64,000 bases of DNA from Oxalobacteraceae bacterium. Its GTDB lineage: Bacteria; Pseudomonadota; Gammaproteobacteria; Burkholderiales; Burkholderiaceae_D. Location of the stretch: positions 242,773 through 306,772 of the forward strand of contig CANCDR010000002.1 of NCBI GenBank assembly GCA_947374865.1, given 5' to 3'. The number at the start of each line of letters is the position of its first letter. The stretch's first letter is position 1. The notes beneath the pieces were generated by a model that worked only from the letters and a program-made list of their open reading frames with translations, was not told where the DNA came from and made no database searches. A program made the translations under genes and the position numbers. Shown here piece after piece: positions 19,993-29,509 of this stretch.

Positions 19993-20976
19993 TCAACGGC
20001 TCGGCGTCATTGCCAGGCTACGCATAAATTGTTCGACCTCTGCGCGACTCGGGATGGAGGTCTGGGCGCCCAGCCGCGTCACCGCCAGAGCGGCCGCACA
20101 CTGTGCTTCCATAGCCGCCGCATCAATCCCAAGGCCATGCGCCAAACCGACGCTCAGTGCGCCGACGAAGGTATCACCGGCAGCGGTCGTGTCGACTACT
20201 TCCACCTTCAAAGCCGGCATGCTGCGCTCGCCTGATGTATCGGCAATGAGGACGCCATGCTCACCCATGGTCAGCAAAACAGTCGCCGCGCCGCGCCCGC
20301 GCAAAGTCTTGGCTGCCAGCGCCGCGCTCGGTAAATCAGTAACTTCGATACCAGCCAGCTGTCCGGCTTCGGTTTCATTAACGATCAGGTAATCGACCTT
20401 GGCCAGCATGGCGTCATTCAGGGGCAAGCCCTTGACTGCTTCGGGCACCGGCGCAGGATTAAAGACGACCCGCACGCCCTGTTCATGGGCGATATCGATA
20501 GCATGGCTGACACTGGCAAGCGGAATTTCCAGCTGACAGATCAGCCATTGCCCGCTTTGAATGACTGGCGCAGCCGCATCGATCAATGGCAGCGAGACGC
20601 AGGCATTGGCGCCCGGCGCGAGCACGATACAGTTATGACCGCTGGCATCGACCAGAATACCGGCCACCCCGGTCGACGTTTGGGCCATCGTGGTGACGGC
20701 TTGCACGTCGATCTGGTCGGCGCTCAGGCAGGCGCGCGACTGCAGACCAAAGCCATCGTCGCCCACGCAGCCGACGAAAGACACCGCACCACCCTGTCGC
20801 GCGGCAGCCACCGCCTGATTCGCCCCTTTACCGCCCGGGATTTGGCGGAATTCCTCACCCGTGATGGTCTCGCCGATGACGGGCATGCGCGGCGTACGAA
20901 AAACCAGATCCATATTGATACTGCCGACGACGGTAATCGTTGGGCGAGCGGTTGAAGGCGGCATTTTTATCATCAT
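19993..20976 (-). CDS. rbsK: Ribokinase
   Basis: The 327-residue PfkB-family kinase phosphorylates D-ribose with ATP. It has the N-terminal VVGSINMDLVFRTPRMPVIGET, the GGKGANQAVAAARQGG motif and the C-terminal catalytic DTTAAGDTFVGALSVGLAHG with the base Asp in AAGD. Its length is slightly above the usual ~310. It precedes the nucleoside uptake operon on the same strand with a 294-bp gap, probably with its own promoter. It would return ribose from the nucleoside hydrolase to the pentose phosphate pathway. Confidence 0.94.
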   Translation of the reverse strand: MMIKMPPSTARPTITVVGSINMDLVFRTPRMPVIGETITGEEFRQIPGGKGANQAVAAARQGGAVSFVGCVGDDGFGLQSRACLSADQIDVQAVTTMAQTSTGVAGILVDASGHNCIVLAPGANACVSLPLIDAAAPVIQSGQWLICQLEIPLASVSHAIDIAHEQGVRVVFNPAPVPEAVKGLPLNDAMLAKVDYLIVNETEAGQLAGIEVTDLPSAALAAKTLRGRGAATVLLTMGEHGVLIADTSGERSMPALKVEVVDTTAAGDTFVGALSVGLAHGLGIDAAAMEAQCAAALAVTRLGAQTSIPSRAEVEQFMRSLAMTPSR

Positions 20977-21315
20977 TTAAGTAGGGATCATTGCGTAAAA
21001 CAGTCATGGCTGGCGGTATGCATGCCCATTCACAGTCTGATTATCAGGCCCGCATCGGGTGGACTAAGCACGCACAAACAAGGGCCTCATTAGACGTTAG
21101 CCACGTAAGCCAAGTCAAGCAAGTTAATGCGCTGAGTTTATGCACTCGTTTAAAGCACGCATTGAAAACACCAAGCCAATACCACCATGATCAAATAAAC
21201 AATAAATCAGGCACAAATATAAATTTAAGGGCGAATGAAAATAATACTGTTTATTCATACAGTAGTTGTGATATCGTAAGGTCTTGTTCAACCACGTACC
21301 GCAATGGAGCCCGTT
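20977..21315. other. Intergenic region, no gene before the LexA box
   Basis: The 339 bp between ribokinase and the small SOS-box gene become strongly A+T-rich after about 21150. The only structured element recognised is the LexA-type palindrome at 21245-21264. A minus-strand frame crosses the region but overlaps the palindrome and has no supporting ribosome site. Confidence 0.6.
21245..21264 (+). promoter_or_regulatory. LexA (SOS) box
   Basis: A 20-bp palindrome has CTGT, 8 A/T-rich bases and ACAG, flanked by TA and TA on each side. It matches the LexA operator consensus known from E. coli and shared by many betaproteobacteria (CTGT-N8-ACAG). It ends 51 bp before the ATG of the small gene at 21316, where an operator overlapping the promoter would be expected. 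Confidence 0.8.
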
Positions 21316-21546
21316 ATGACCAACATGCCCCTTACCTTTAGTACCCTCACCGGCCTGCAGTATCTGCCAACACCCACATCTTGCCTGCTGCGTTTGGGCC
21401 AGCGTGAAATGTTCATCTGCCGCGATTTTCGTAATCGTTATTACAATGTTAACCCGATCATCGATTTCGGCGCCGGCATTGAGCCAGGTCACCTGGAAAT
21501 TCTGCTGTTTCGTAAATGGCTGATTATTTTGTCGAAGTCACGTTAA
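21316..21546 (+). CDS. Small unknown protein, probably SOS-regulated
   Basis: This 76-residue protein of unknown function starts at the ATG at 21316, which has GGAG 6 bp upstream; an ATG at 21304 in the same frame has no such site. It is basic, with a hydrophobic C-terminal stretch (LEILLFRKWLIILSKSR), two cysteines (SCLLRLGQREMFICRDF) and an RNRYYNVNPIIDFGAG segment. I do not recognise a domain. The LexA box 51 bp upstream suggests induction by DNA damage. Known small SOS products such as cell-division inhibitors or toxins are possible models, but no similarity to SulA or TisB is visible. The next gene, fliT, has its own promoter, so this is probably monocistronic. Confidence 0.55.
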   Translation: MTNMPLTFSTLTGLQYLPTPTSCLLRLGQREMFICRDFRNRYYNVNPIIDFGAGIEPGHLEILLFRKWLIILSKSR

Positions 21547-21664
21547 TGGTCATTATTGGTGTTGATGACGGATACAGCACCGAGATTCAAGCCTCTAGCG
21601 CGAGCGCAGCGTCACGCATTTGCCATTATTTTAACTAGATCAAAAATATTTTTCACGATTACCC

Positions 21665-21691
21665 TAAAGTTGGCCCATGCGCTGCCGTAAA
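21665..21691 (+). promoter_or_regulatory. Sigma-28 (FliA) promoter for fliT
   Basis: TAAAGTTG, an 11-bp spacer and GCCGTAAA match the FliA consensus TAAAGTTT-N11-GCCGATAA at 13 of 16 positions, with both invariant cores (TAAA, GCCG) intact. It lies 41 bp before the fliT start, so transcription should begin near 21698. Confidence 0.75.
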
Positions 21692-21732
21692 GAAGGAGAC
21701 AGGCATCATTTTACTTTCTTTTTTATTGGCGA

Positions 21733-22035
21733 ATGAATATGAATTCCAGCGACGTCGTTTCGTTGTACGAAAAAGTAGCCGGACTCACCCAGCTCATGCA
21801 AGACGCTGCGCGTGGTAATGACTGGGACAGCCTGTCACTCCTTGAAGCCCAATGCGCCCAACAGCGTGAAGCCGTTCAATCCAACCAGCTGCCCCCGCTG
21901 GAAGGTACTGACCGTCTGCGTAAAGTTCAGCTGCTCAAACAAATCATGGCCAATGACCGCGAAATCCGCGTCGTCACCGAGCCGTGGATGCAGCAGATCA
22001 GCAAATATACGCAGACGGCTGCCGTAATACGTTAA
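21733..22035 (+). CDS. fliT: Flagellar protein FliT, orphan copy
   Basis: This 100-residue helical cytoplasmic protein resembles FliT, the export chaperone of the filament cap FliD and an antagonist of FlhDC. Family features are the N-terminal LYEKVAGLTQLMQDAARGNDWDSL, a middle LLKQIMANDREIR and the C-terminal TEPWMQQI. It is not next to fliD or fliS here, so it is an orphan, but the sigma-28 promoter upstream supports a flagellar role. An AAGGAG lies too far upstream (35 bp) to serve as its ribosome site. An intrinsic terminator follows 24 bp after the stop, so it is a single-gene unit. Confidence 0.82.
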   Translation: MNMNSSDVVSLYEKVAGLTQLMQDAARGNDWDSLSLLEAQCAQQREAVQSNQLPPLEGTDRLRKVQLLKQIMANDREIRVVTEPWMQQISKYTQTAAVIR

Positions 22036-22059
22036 AATTCAATCAGTACGATCCTTCGA

Positions 22060-22085
22060 CGGCACTAAGGTGCCGTTTTTATTTT
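22060..22085 (+). terminator. Intrinsic terminator after fliT
   Basis: CGGCAC and GTGCCG pair around TAAG and are followed by TTTTTATTTT. It ends the fliT transcript. A GTG that would lengthen the MATE gene (22070) falls inside this hairpin, which argues against that start. Confidence 0.88.
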
Positions 22086-22138
22086 GCGCGCGCGCTTTTG
22101 ACACCGCGCCACATGGTGCACCGCACACCCTACACAAA

Positions 22139-23521
22139 ATGACGTTTAACGGTAGCACGCCCATCCGCCAAGAAATCCACGCACTGTGGAAACTCGCCTG
22201 GCCCATGATCGTCGGCCAGCTGGCAACGGTCGGCATGGGCGTCGCCGACGTCGCTATGACCGGTCACAAAGGCGTCATGGATTTGGCCGCCGTTTCCCTC
22301 GGCACGGCCTTATGGACCATGGTCATCGTGACAGTGATCGGTATCATGATGGCAATTAATCCACTGGTAGCCCACGAAATGGGCGCTGGTCGCCATGCCA
22401 ACATCGCCCACATGATGCGGCAAGCCATGTGGAAGGCCTTATTCATTGGCCTGCTGGCCTGTGCAGCGCTGAATGCCGCGACCCTGGTCTTTGATACCCT
22501 TGATCTGGAACCGTCACTGCAAGCCATGGCGACGCGCTTTGTACACGTCATCAGTGCCGGTATGCCTGCCTTTGCCATGTTCCGCACCCTGCAAGGCTAT
22601 AGCACAAGTATCAATCAGACCAAACCCATCATGCTGATTTCGCTCGGCGGTCTGGCATTTAATATTGCCGCTAACTGGCTGCTGGTGTACGGTAACTGGG
22701 GCGCGCCAGAGCTGGGCGCCATAGGCTGTGCAACGGCTACCTCGATCGGGCTGTGGCTGATGCTGGCGGCCATGCTGATCTGGATCCGCCATGACCCGGC
22801 CTATCGCGCGAGTGATCCTTTCGTACGCTGGGATTGGCCGCACTGGGGTGAAATTCTTCGCATGATGCGCATCGGCCTGCCCATCGGCGTGACCTACTTT
22901 GCCGAGGTGAGTGCGTTTGCTTCGGTCGGCCTGCTAGTCGCCCGTTTCGGAGTGCATGCCACCTCGGCGCATCAGATCGCCCTGAACTTTTCTTCGGTGA
23001 TCTTCATGGTGCCGATGAGCCTGGGGCTGGCGCTTGTCACCCGGGTCGGACTCGGTCTGGGGCAGAACGATCCGCGTCAGGCGCGGTTTGCTTCCTGGGT
23101 TGGGGTCGGCATCTCGCTCGCCTTTGCGCTGCTTTCGGCGATCGGCATTGCCCTACTGCGCTACCCGATCGCCGCGCTCTATACCAGTGATCCGGCGGTG
23201 CAAGCCATTACCGTCGATCTGCTTTTACTCGCAGCCCTGTTCCAGCTCTCGGACGGCATGCAGGTGGCGGCCGCCAGTGCCGTGCGTGGCTACAAAGTCA
23301 CGCGGACACCGATGTTGATCCACTTGGTCGCTTTTTGGGGTATTTCGCTGCCGCTGGGCTGTATTCTTGGCTATGGCTGGCTGCCGGCCTGGTTTCCTGG
23401 CGCGCCTGCCGGGCCCATGGAAGCATCCGGCTTTTGGATCGGACTAGTCGTCGGGCTGACCTTTGCCGGCGTGGCACTGGCCTGGTTTCTGGCCCGCCTA
23501 TCGAACCAGCGGGTCGGCTAA
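22139..23521 (+). CDS. MATE-family efflux transporter (NorM-like)
   Basis: The 460-residue inner-membrane exporter has about 12 helices in two MatE repeats. The N-terminal LWKLAWPMIVGQLATVGMGVADVAMTG and the second-half LPIGVTYFAEVSAF are typical of NorM-type multidrug/sodium or proton antiporters. The start is set at the ATG at 22139; an upstream GTG lies within the fliT terminator. The gene is followed by a hairpin (AAGCAGG/CCTGCTT, 23527-23547) without a T-tract. Substrates cannot be predicted. Confidence 0.93.
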   Translation: MTFNGSTPIRQEIHALWKLAWPMIVGQLATVGMGVADVAMTGHKGVMDLAAVSLGTALWTMVIVTVIGIMMAINPLVAHEMGAGRHANIAHMMRQAMWKALFIGLLACAALNAATLVFDTLDLEPSLQAMATRFVHVISAGMPAFAMFRTLQGYSTSINQTKPIMLISLGGLAFNIAANWLLVYGNWGAPELGAIGCATATSIGLWLMLAAMLIWIRHDPAYRASDPFVRWDWPHWGEILRMMRIGLPIGVTYFAEVSAFASVGLLVARFGVHATSAHQIALNFSSVIFMVPMSLGLALVTRVGLGLGQNDPRQARFASWVGVGISLAFALLSAIGIALLRYPIAALYTSDPAVQAITVDLLLLAALFQLSDGMQVAAASAVRGYKVTRTPMLIHLVAFWGISLPLGCILGYGWLPAWFPGAPAGPMEASGFWIGLVVGLTFAGVALAWFLARLSNQRVG

Positions 23522-23583
23522 ATATAAAGCAGGTACATATCCTGCTTAGGCATTGGTGTCGTCATTAACGAAAAAGTGTTCAC

Positions 23584-26500
23584 ATGGCCATCCGCGTCGC
23601 ACTCCACCATAAAACCAGCTATCGCTACGACCGCCTGGTCAATTTGGGCCCGCATGAAATCCGCCTGCGTCCGGCAGCCCATGCGCGCACGCCGATCCTG
23701 GCCTATTCGCTGACCATCGAACCCAAACAGCATTTTCTGAATTGGCAACAAGACCCCTACGGTAATTACATCGCCCGCGCGGTTTTTCCGGAACGAACCC
23801 AGGTACTCGATTTCACCGTCGATCTGGTGGCCGACATGACAGTGATCAATCCATTTGATTTTTTTGTCGAAGCGTACGCCGAACAATTCCCTTTCTCTTA
23901 TACCGAGCAGCTCGAATTCGAACTGGGCGCCTACCGTAAAGTAGAACCTGCAACGCCGCTGCTCAAGGCTTGGATGGCCGCGGCCCGCAAAGCGCTCTGT
24001 GACAAACCGATCGTCACGGCCGACTTTTTAGTGGCCCTTAACCAGCGTCTGCAAAACACTATCCGCTATCTGGTACGCCTCGAACCGGGCGTGCAAACAC
24101 CAGAACAGACGCTGCAATTGGGCTCCGGTTCTTGCCGTGACAGTGGCTGGCTGCTGGTGCATATCTTGCGCCATTTCGGTCTGGCTGCGCGCTTTGTTTC
24201 CGGCTACCTGATCCAGCTGGTCGCCGACGTGAAATCACTCGATGGCCCCAGCGGCACCAACGTCGATTTCACCGACTTGCACGCCTGGGCCGAAGTGTAT
24301 GTGCCCGGTGCTGGCTGGATCGGTCTGGACCCGACCTCGGGCATGCTGACTGGCGAAGGACATATCCCGCTCGCCTGCACCGCCATGCCCTCGTCCGCTG
24401 CGCCGGTCAGCGGACTGGCGGATGCCGCCGGCGTCGAATTTGAACATGTGATGACGGTAACGCGCATCCACGAAGACCCGCGCGTCACCAAACCCTATAG
24501 CGAGGCCGACTGGCAGGCGATCGATCAACTCGGTGCCAAGGTCGATGCCACGCTCACGCGTCTGGATGTGCGCTTAACGCAGGGCGGTGAACCGACCTTT
24601 GTGTCGATCGACGATATGGATGGCCCAGAGTGGAATACCTTGGCCCACGGCGCGCACAAACGGGCACTCGCAGGTCAGCTTACACAGCGACTGCAACAGC
24701 ACTTTGCCCCCGGCGGCTTGCTGCATGTTGGTCAGGGTAAGTGGTATCCGGGCGAACCCCTGCCGCGCTGGGCCTTGAATATTTTCTGGCGTACCGATGG
24801 CCAGCCGATCTGGCACGACAGTGCCTTATTTTCTACCGATGACACTGCCGATGCTTACACGCTCGATGATGTGCAGCGTTTTTCAAGCGCGCTAACAGCG
24901 CAGCTCGGTCTGCCGGCAGACAGCCTGATTCCAGCTTACGAAGACGTCCTGCAGCAAGCCGCACTGGAACAGCGCCTGCCGGCCAATCTCGATCCCCTCA
25001 AAGCCGACCTGAGCGCGTCGGCGCAGCGTCGCCGTCTGGTACAGCTGCTTGAACAGGGACTCGGCACCACGGTCGGTGTAGTTCTGCCTTTAAAGCCCGC
25101 CAAGTCGACTGCTAAAAAGCCGCATACTGGCTGGCTAACCAGTCACTGGCCGCTGCGGCGCGAACATTTATATCTGCTCGAAGGGGATTCACCGCTCGGA
25201 CTGCGCCTGCCGCTCGACACCCTGCCTTGGGTCAGTCCGGAAGACAAAGTCACCGACTTCGATGTCGACCCCTTCGCGCCGCAGGCGCCGCTGGAAGATA
25301 CGCCGTCGAATAAATCACCCGCCGCTGCGACAGCTAGGCCGGACAGCACAAGCAAAAAAACTACCAAGGACGACAAAACCCCCGCCAAGGAAGTCATTCA
25401 CACTGCCCTGTGCCTACAGGTGCGGGAAGGCCGACTGCATGTTTTTCTGCCGCCGCTCAAACGTCTGGAAGATTTTCTGGCACTGATCTCAGCCATCGAA
25501 AAAACCGCCGCCACACTGCACCTCCGCGTCCGCCTGGAAGGCTATCCGCCACCTCGCGATGCGCGCATCAAACTGCTCAGCGTCACGCCGGATCCGGGCG
25601 TCATCGAAGTCAACATTCATCCGGCAGCGAGTTGGAAGGAGTTGGTCGACAATGTCAGCTTTTTGTACGAAGAAGCGCGCCAGACCCGCCTCGGCACCGA
25701 AAAATTCATGCTCGACGGTCGCCACACCGGTACCGGCGGCGGGAATCACGCCACCCTGGGCGGCGCCACGGCGGTCGATAGTCCGATGCTGCGCCGGCCC
25801 GACGTGCTCAAATCACTCATCACTTACTGGCAAAACCATCCGGCCTTGTCCTACCTGTTTTCGGGCACCTTCATCGGCCCGACCAGCCAGGCACCACGGG
25901 TCGATGAGGCGCGCGACGATAACCTGTACGAACTGGCGATCGCTTTCCAGCAGCTAGACAAAGTACTGCCGGCCACCGAAGAAAGCAAACGGCCCTGGCT
26001 GGTCGACCGCCTGCTGCGTAATCTGCTGGTCGATTTAACCGGCAATACTCACCGCGCAGAATTTTCGATCGATAAATTGTATTCACCGGATGGTCCGACC
26101 GGGCGTTGTGGCTTGGTCGAGTTTCGCGCCTTTGAAATGCCGCCGCACGCCCGCATGAGTCTGGTGCAAATGCTGCTTTTGCGCGCGCTGGTGGCGCGCT
26201 TCTGGGAAACGCCCTACGAGGGCAAGCTGATTCACTGGGGCACCCAGCTGCACGACCGCTGGATGCTGCCGCATTTCGTCGCCCAAGACATGCGCGACGT
26301 GGTGCAGGAGCTGCGCAGTGCCGGCTTTGCGTTCGAAGAAAGCTGGTTTGATCCCTTCATCGAATTCCGCTTTCCACGCTACGGCAGCGTGGCCTATGCG
26401 GGGGTTGAAATGGAACTGCGCCAGGCGATCGAGCCGTGGAATGTATTGGGCGAAGAAGTCAGCAGTGGCGGCACGGCGCGCTACGTCGATTCTTCTGTCG

Positions 26501-26913
26501 AGCGCATGCAATTGCGTGTGCGCGGCCTCACCGATGGCCGCCATGTGGTGAGCTGTAATGGCCGCCAGCTGCCCCTGCAGCCGACCGGTGTTGCGGGTGA
26601 ATTTGTCGCCGGGGTCCGCTTTCGCGCCTGGGATCCGTGGTCGGCGCTGCATCCGACCATCGGCGCCCATGGCCCACTGATATTTGATTTGATTGATACC
26701 TGGAATGGCCGCTCGATCGGCGGATGCATGTATCATGTCGTGCATCCAGGAGGACGCAATTACGATGCTTTCCCCGTCAATGCCAATGAAGCAGAGGCAC
26801 GCCGTTTTGCCCGTTTTCAGGCACACGGCCATACCCCCGGCCCGATGACGGTGGCAGTAGAGCCATTGAATCCCCATTTTCCCTTGACGCTGGATTTGCG
26901 CTGGCAAATCTAG
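23584..26913 (+). CDS. Transglutaminase / DUF2126 COOH-NH2 ligase fusion protein
   Basis: The 1109-residue cytoplasmic protein has an N-terminal transglutaminase-like part: the N-domain (HHKTSYRYDRLVNLGPHEIRLRP), then a papain-like core with Cys184 (GSGSCRDSGWLLV), His in DLHAWAEVYV and Asp in GLDPTSG. The long C-terminal part is DUF2126, marked by LDGRHTGTGGGNH, FIGPTSQAPRVDEAR and DRWMLPHF, a family assigned by Iyer and Aravind to glutamine-synthetase/GCS-like COOH-NH2 ligases. A low-complexity linker rich in Lys, Thr, Pro and Ala lies at about residues 575-600. It begins a three-gene operon; the ATP-grasp gene starts 19 bp later. The set is predicted to build or modify a peptide-like molecule; the product is unknown. 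Confidence 0.93.
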   Translation: MAIRVALHHKTSYRYDRLVNLGPHEIRLRPAAHARTPILAYSLTIEPKQHFLNWQQDPYGNYIARAVFPERTQVLDFTVDLVADMTVINPFDFFVEAYAEQFPFSYTEQLEFELGAYRKVEPATPLLKAWMAAARKALCDKPIVTADFLVALNQRLQNTIRYLVRLEPGVQTPEQTLQLGSGSCRDSGWLLVHILRHFGLAARFVSGYLIQLVADVKSLDGPSGTNVDFTDLHAWAEVYVPGAGWIGLDPTSGMLTGEGHIPLACTAMPSSAAPVSGLADAAGVEFEHVMTVTRIHEDPRVTKPYSEADWQAIDQLGAKVDATLTRLDVRLTQGGEPTFVSIDDMDGPEWNTLAHGAHKRALAGQLTQRLQQHFAPGGLLHVGQGKWYPGEPLPRWALNIFWRTDGQPIWHDSALFSTDDTADAYTLDDVQRFSSALTAQLGLPADSLIPAYEDVLQQAALEQRLPANLDPLKADLSASAQRRRLVQLLEQGLGTTVGVVLPLKPAKSTAKKPHTGWLTSHWPLRREHLYLLEGDSPLGLRLPLDTLPWVSPEDKVTDFDVDPFAPQAPLEDTPSNKSPAAATARPDSTSKKTTKDDKTPAKEVIHTALCLQVREGRLHVFLPPLKRLEDFLALISAIEKTAATLHLRVRLEGYPPPRDARIKLLSVTPDPGVIEVNIHPAASWKELVDNVSFLYEEARQTRLGTEKFMLDGRHTGTGGGNHATLGGATAVDSPMLRRPDVLKSLITYWQNHPALSYLFSGTFIGPTSQAPRVDEARDDNLYELAIAFQQLDKVLPATEESKRPWLVDRLLRNLLVDLTGNTHRAEFSIDKLYSPDGPTGRCGLVEFRAFEMPPHARMSLVQMLLLRALVARFWETPYEGKLIHWGTQLHDRWMLPHFVAQDMRDVVQELRSAGFAFEESWFDPFIEFRFPRYGSVAYAGVEMELRQAIEPWNVLGEEVSSGGTARYVDSSVERMQLRVRGLTDGRHVVSCNGRQLPLQPTGVAGEFVAGVRFRAWDPWSALHPTIGAHGPLIFDLIDTWNGRSIGGCMYHVVHPGGRNYDAFPVNANEAEARRFARFQAHGHTPGPMTVAVEPLNPHFPLTLDLRWQI

Positions 26914-26932
26914 CATGCATTAAAGTTTGGCT

Positions 26933-29509
26933 ATGACGAACCCCTTGCTGGTGCACTACCAAAATACCAAGGGGCGCTTTGACGAGATGCTCGATAAAAG
27001 CGGGCACGCTCGGCCGCACTGGCGCGCCATGTTGGCGCATTTGCAGCAAGAAGCGCCTGAATTGATGCACGAACGCCTCGAATCGGTGCAACGCCAGGTG
27101 CACGATAACGGTGTGACTTACAACATTTATGCCGACACCCAGGGCCAACAGCGGCCCTGGTCACTCAACGATCTGCCGATGATTCTGCCGGCCGAAGAAT
27201 GGTCGGGCATCGCCGAGGCCGTGATTCAGCGCGCCACCCTGCTCAACCAGATTCTGGGCGACGCGTATGGTAAACAAACCCTGATCAGCGAAGGCCTGCT
27301 CCCGCCGGCACTCATTCACGGCAACGCCAACTTTTTGCGTCCTTGCCATGGCATCCGCCAAAGCGATGGCATCGCCCTGCATTTATATGCGGTCGATCTG
27401 GCGCGCTCACCGGATGGTCGCTGGTGGGTGGTAGCCGATCGTACCCAGGCGCCTTCCGGTGCTGGTTATGCGCTGGAAAACCGCACCATCATTTCGCGCG
27501 CATTTCCTGACCTGTTTCGTGATCTGCGAGTACAGCACCTGAACAGCTTTTTTGCCAGCCTGCGTGACAGCCTGGCGCATTGGGGCCGCATCTGCGCGGC
27601 CAATCGCGGCGACGGTGCCGACCAGAGTCCCGCGTTGCGCAGCGGTGAAGCGCCACTGATCGTCCTGCTCACGCCGGGGCCGTATAACGAAACCTATTTT
27701 GAACAGTCTTATCTGGCGCGTTACCTCGGTTATCCGCTGGTCGAAGGTACCGACCTGACAGTACGTAACGGTCTGGTATGGCTCAAAACGCTCTCCGGGC
27801 CGCAGCGCGTGCATGTGATCCTGCGTCGGGTCGATGATGATTTTTGCGATCCGCTCGAACTGCGCCAGGAATCGGCGCTCGGCATCGTTGGCCTGACCGA
27901 AGCGGCACGCCGTGGCACGGTCCTGATCGCCAATGGACTTGGTTCGAGCTTGCTGGAATCGGGCGCCTTGCTGGGCTATCTGCCCAAGCTGTGCCAGCGG
28001 CTGCTGGGACAAAGTCTGAAAATGCCTTCTGTCGCGACCTGGTGGTGCGGCGAGCCGGCGGCCTGCGAAGATGTGATCAGCCGACTCGATCACCTGATCA
28101 TCAAACCCGCCTTTGCCCAGCAACGCTTCGCGCCGGTCTTTGGCATGGACCTCAATACCAAGGCGCGTCAGCAGTTGATCGCTGAAATGCGCGCCAATCC
28201 GCATCACTATGTGGCGCAAGAGATGGTCAATTTATCCCATGCGCCCGTCTGGCAGCCAGGCGATGCGTCCGGCCTGGCTTCGGCGGCGGTCGGCTTGCGC
28301 GTCTATGCCTGCGCCACCCCAAATGGCTATGTGGTCATGCCGGGCGGACTGACCCGCGTAGCCAGCGGTACCGATACCCGGGTCCTCAATATGCAACGCG
28401 GCGGCGCGAGCAAAGACACCTGGGTCCTGGCCGCCAACACCGTCACGCCAGCCACAGCCGCACCACGTCGTACCAGCGTCGATGATCTGGTGCGCGGCGA
28501 TACCCATCTGGCGAGCCGGCTGGCAGAAAATCTGTTCTGGTTTGGCCGCTACGGTGAACGCTGCGAAAACAGCACCCGCTTAACCCGTACGGTACTCGAT
28601 TTTCTTTTAAACAGCGCGCCCGAACAGCGCGGCGGCGAATGGCAAACCGTGCAGGCGCTGTGCATCTGGTACGGCCTGATCAAAATCAAGGGCCGCGCCG
28701 ACGACACGCCCGATGAGGAGGAAGACGAAGACGAACTCGCCGCCTTGGCCGCTCACAGCGATAGCGCAATCGAGCGCAGCCTGCTCAAGTCAGTCGTTGA
28801 GCGCACGGTACCAGGACTGGCCTGCAATTTACAGCTGCTCACCAATATTGCTGGCAATCTGCGCGAACGTCTGTCGCTGGATAACTGGCGCACACTCAAT
28901 CAGCTGGTCAGCAAAAATACCGCCGCTGCGCGCCTGCCGAGTCTGGCCGATGCGCGTACCATTCTTGATGGCGTGACCAGCACCCTGATGACCTTGTCCG
29001 GCTTTGCACTGGACGGCATGACGCGCGATCACGGCTGGCTGCTGATGTCGATTGGCCGGCGGGCCGAACGCCTGCAGTTCCTGTGTCGGATTCTGCGCTA
29101 TGCCTTAAAAATGCCGGCCAACGCCAGCCTCGACTGGCTGCTCGATATCGCCGACAGTAGCGTGACTTATCGTTCGCGTTACATGGCGCAGCCGGAATGG
29201 CTACCGGTGCTCGATCTGTTGGTGCTCGATCTGAGTAATCCGCGTTCGATTGCCTTCCAGATCGAAGGTCTGATCAAATATTTACAGCGTTTAGCGCTGC
29301 ATTACGGCCCCTGCGGTGACGATTTTTTTGTCTCACTCATGCATGAACTGATGGCGCTCACGCCCGAACGCGATCTGCAGTGCGGTGCACAGAATTTACT
29401 CGACCTGCTGGGCAAACTCAGTGCCGCCGCCAACACCCTGTCGGACCGCATCGGCATGCAGTTTTTCAGCCACTCCGGCACGCTCCATGATGAGACATTC
29501 GTACCATGA
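26933..29509 (+). CDS. Circularly permuted ATP-grasp / alpha-E fusion protein
   Basis: The 858-residue protein is a fusion of two families that are often separate genes (DUF404/DUF407 and DUF403). Residues ~1-480 are the circularly permuted ATP-grasp (FLRPCHGIRQSDGIALHLYAVDL in part, RWWVVADRTQAPSGAGYALENR in part, and GGLTRVAS). Residues ~520-850 are the all-helical alpha-E domain (LAENLFWFGRYGERCENSTRL). An acidic linker (DEEEDEDEL) lies inside the alpha-E part. ATP-grasp enzymes ligate carboxylates to amines through acyl phosphates. The ATG at 26933 is preferred to a TTG two codons earlier. Its stop overlaps the start of the third gene by 4 bp. Confidence 0.92.
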   Translation: MTNPLLVHYQNTKGRFDEMLDKSGHARPHWRAMLAHLQQEAPELMHERLESVQRQVHDNGVTYNIYADTQGQQRPWSLNDLPMILPAEEWSGIAEAVIQRATLLNQILGDAYGKQTLISEGLLPPALIHGNANFLRPCHGIRQSDGIALHLYAVDLARSPDGRWWVVADRTQAPSGAGYALENRTIISRAFPDLFRDLRVQHLNSFFASLRDSLAHWGRICAANRGDGADQSPALRSGEAPLIVLLTPGPYNETYFEQSYLARYLGYPLVEGTDLTVRNGLVWLKTLSGPQRVHVILRRVDDDFCDPLELRQESALGIVGLTEAARRGTVLIANGLGSSLLESGALLGYLPKLCQRLLGQSLKMPSVATWWCGEPAACEDVISRLDHLIIKPAFAQQRFAPVFGMDLNTKARQQLIAEMRANPHHYVAQEMVNLSHAPVWQPGDASGLASAAVGLRVYACATPNGYVVMPGGLTRVASGTDTRVLNMQRGGASKDTWVLAANTVTPATAAPRRTSVDDLVRGDTHLASRLAENLFWFGRYGERCENSTRLTRTVLDFLLNSAPEQRGGEWQTVQALCIWYGLIKIKGRADDTPDEEEDEDELAALAAHSDSAIERSLLKSVVERTVPGLACNLQLLTNIAGNLRERLSLDNWRTLNQLVSKNTAAARLPSLADARTILDGVTSTLMTLSGFALDGMTRDHGWLLMSIGRRAERLQFLCRILRYALKMPANASLDWLLDIADSSVTYRSRYMAQPEWLPVLDLLVLDLSNPRSIAFQIEGLIKYLQRLALHYGPCGDDFFVSLMHELMALTPERDLQCGAQNLLDLLGKLSAAANTLSDRIGMQFFSHSGTLHDETFVP

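Noticed and set aside
21124..21492. Minus-strand 122-codon frame over the LexA box
   Set aside because: It overlaps the operator and the better-supported plus-strand small gene and has no ribosome site.
22070..22138. Upstream GTG start for the MATE transporter
   Set aside because: The GTG lies inside the fliT terminator hairpin, and the extra residues are not family-like.
26083..28219. Minus-strand frames of 270-277 codons (26083-26916 and 27407-28219)
   Set aside because: They lie wholly inside the DUF2126 and ATP-grasp genes, and their translations have no domain pattern.
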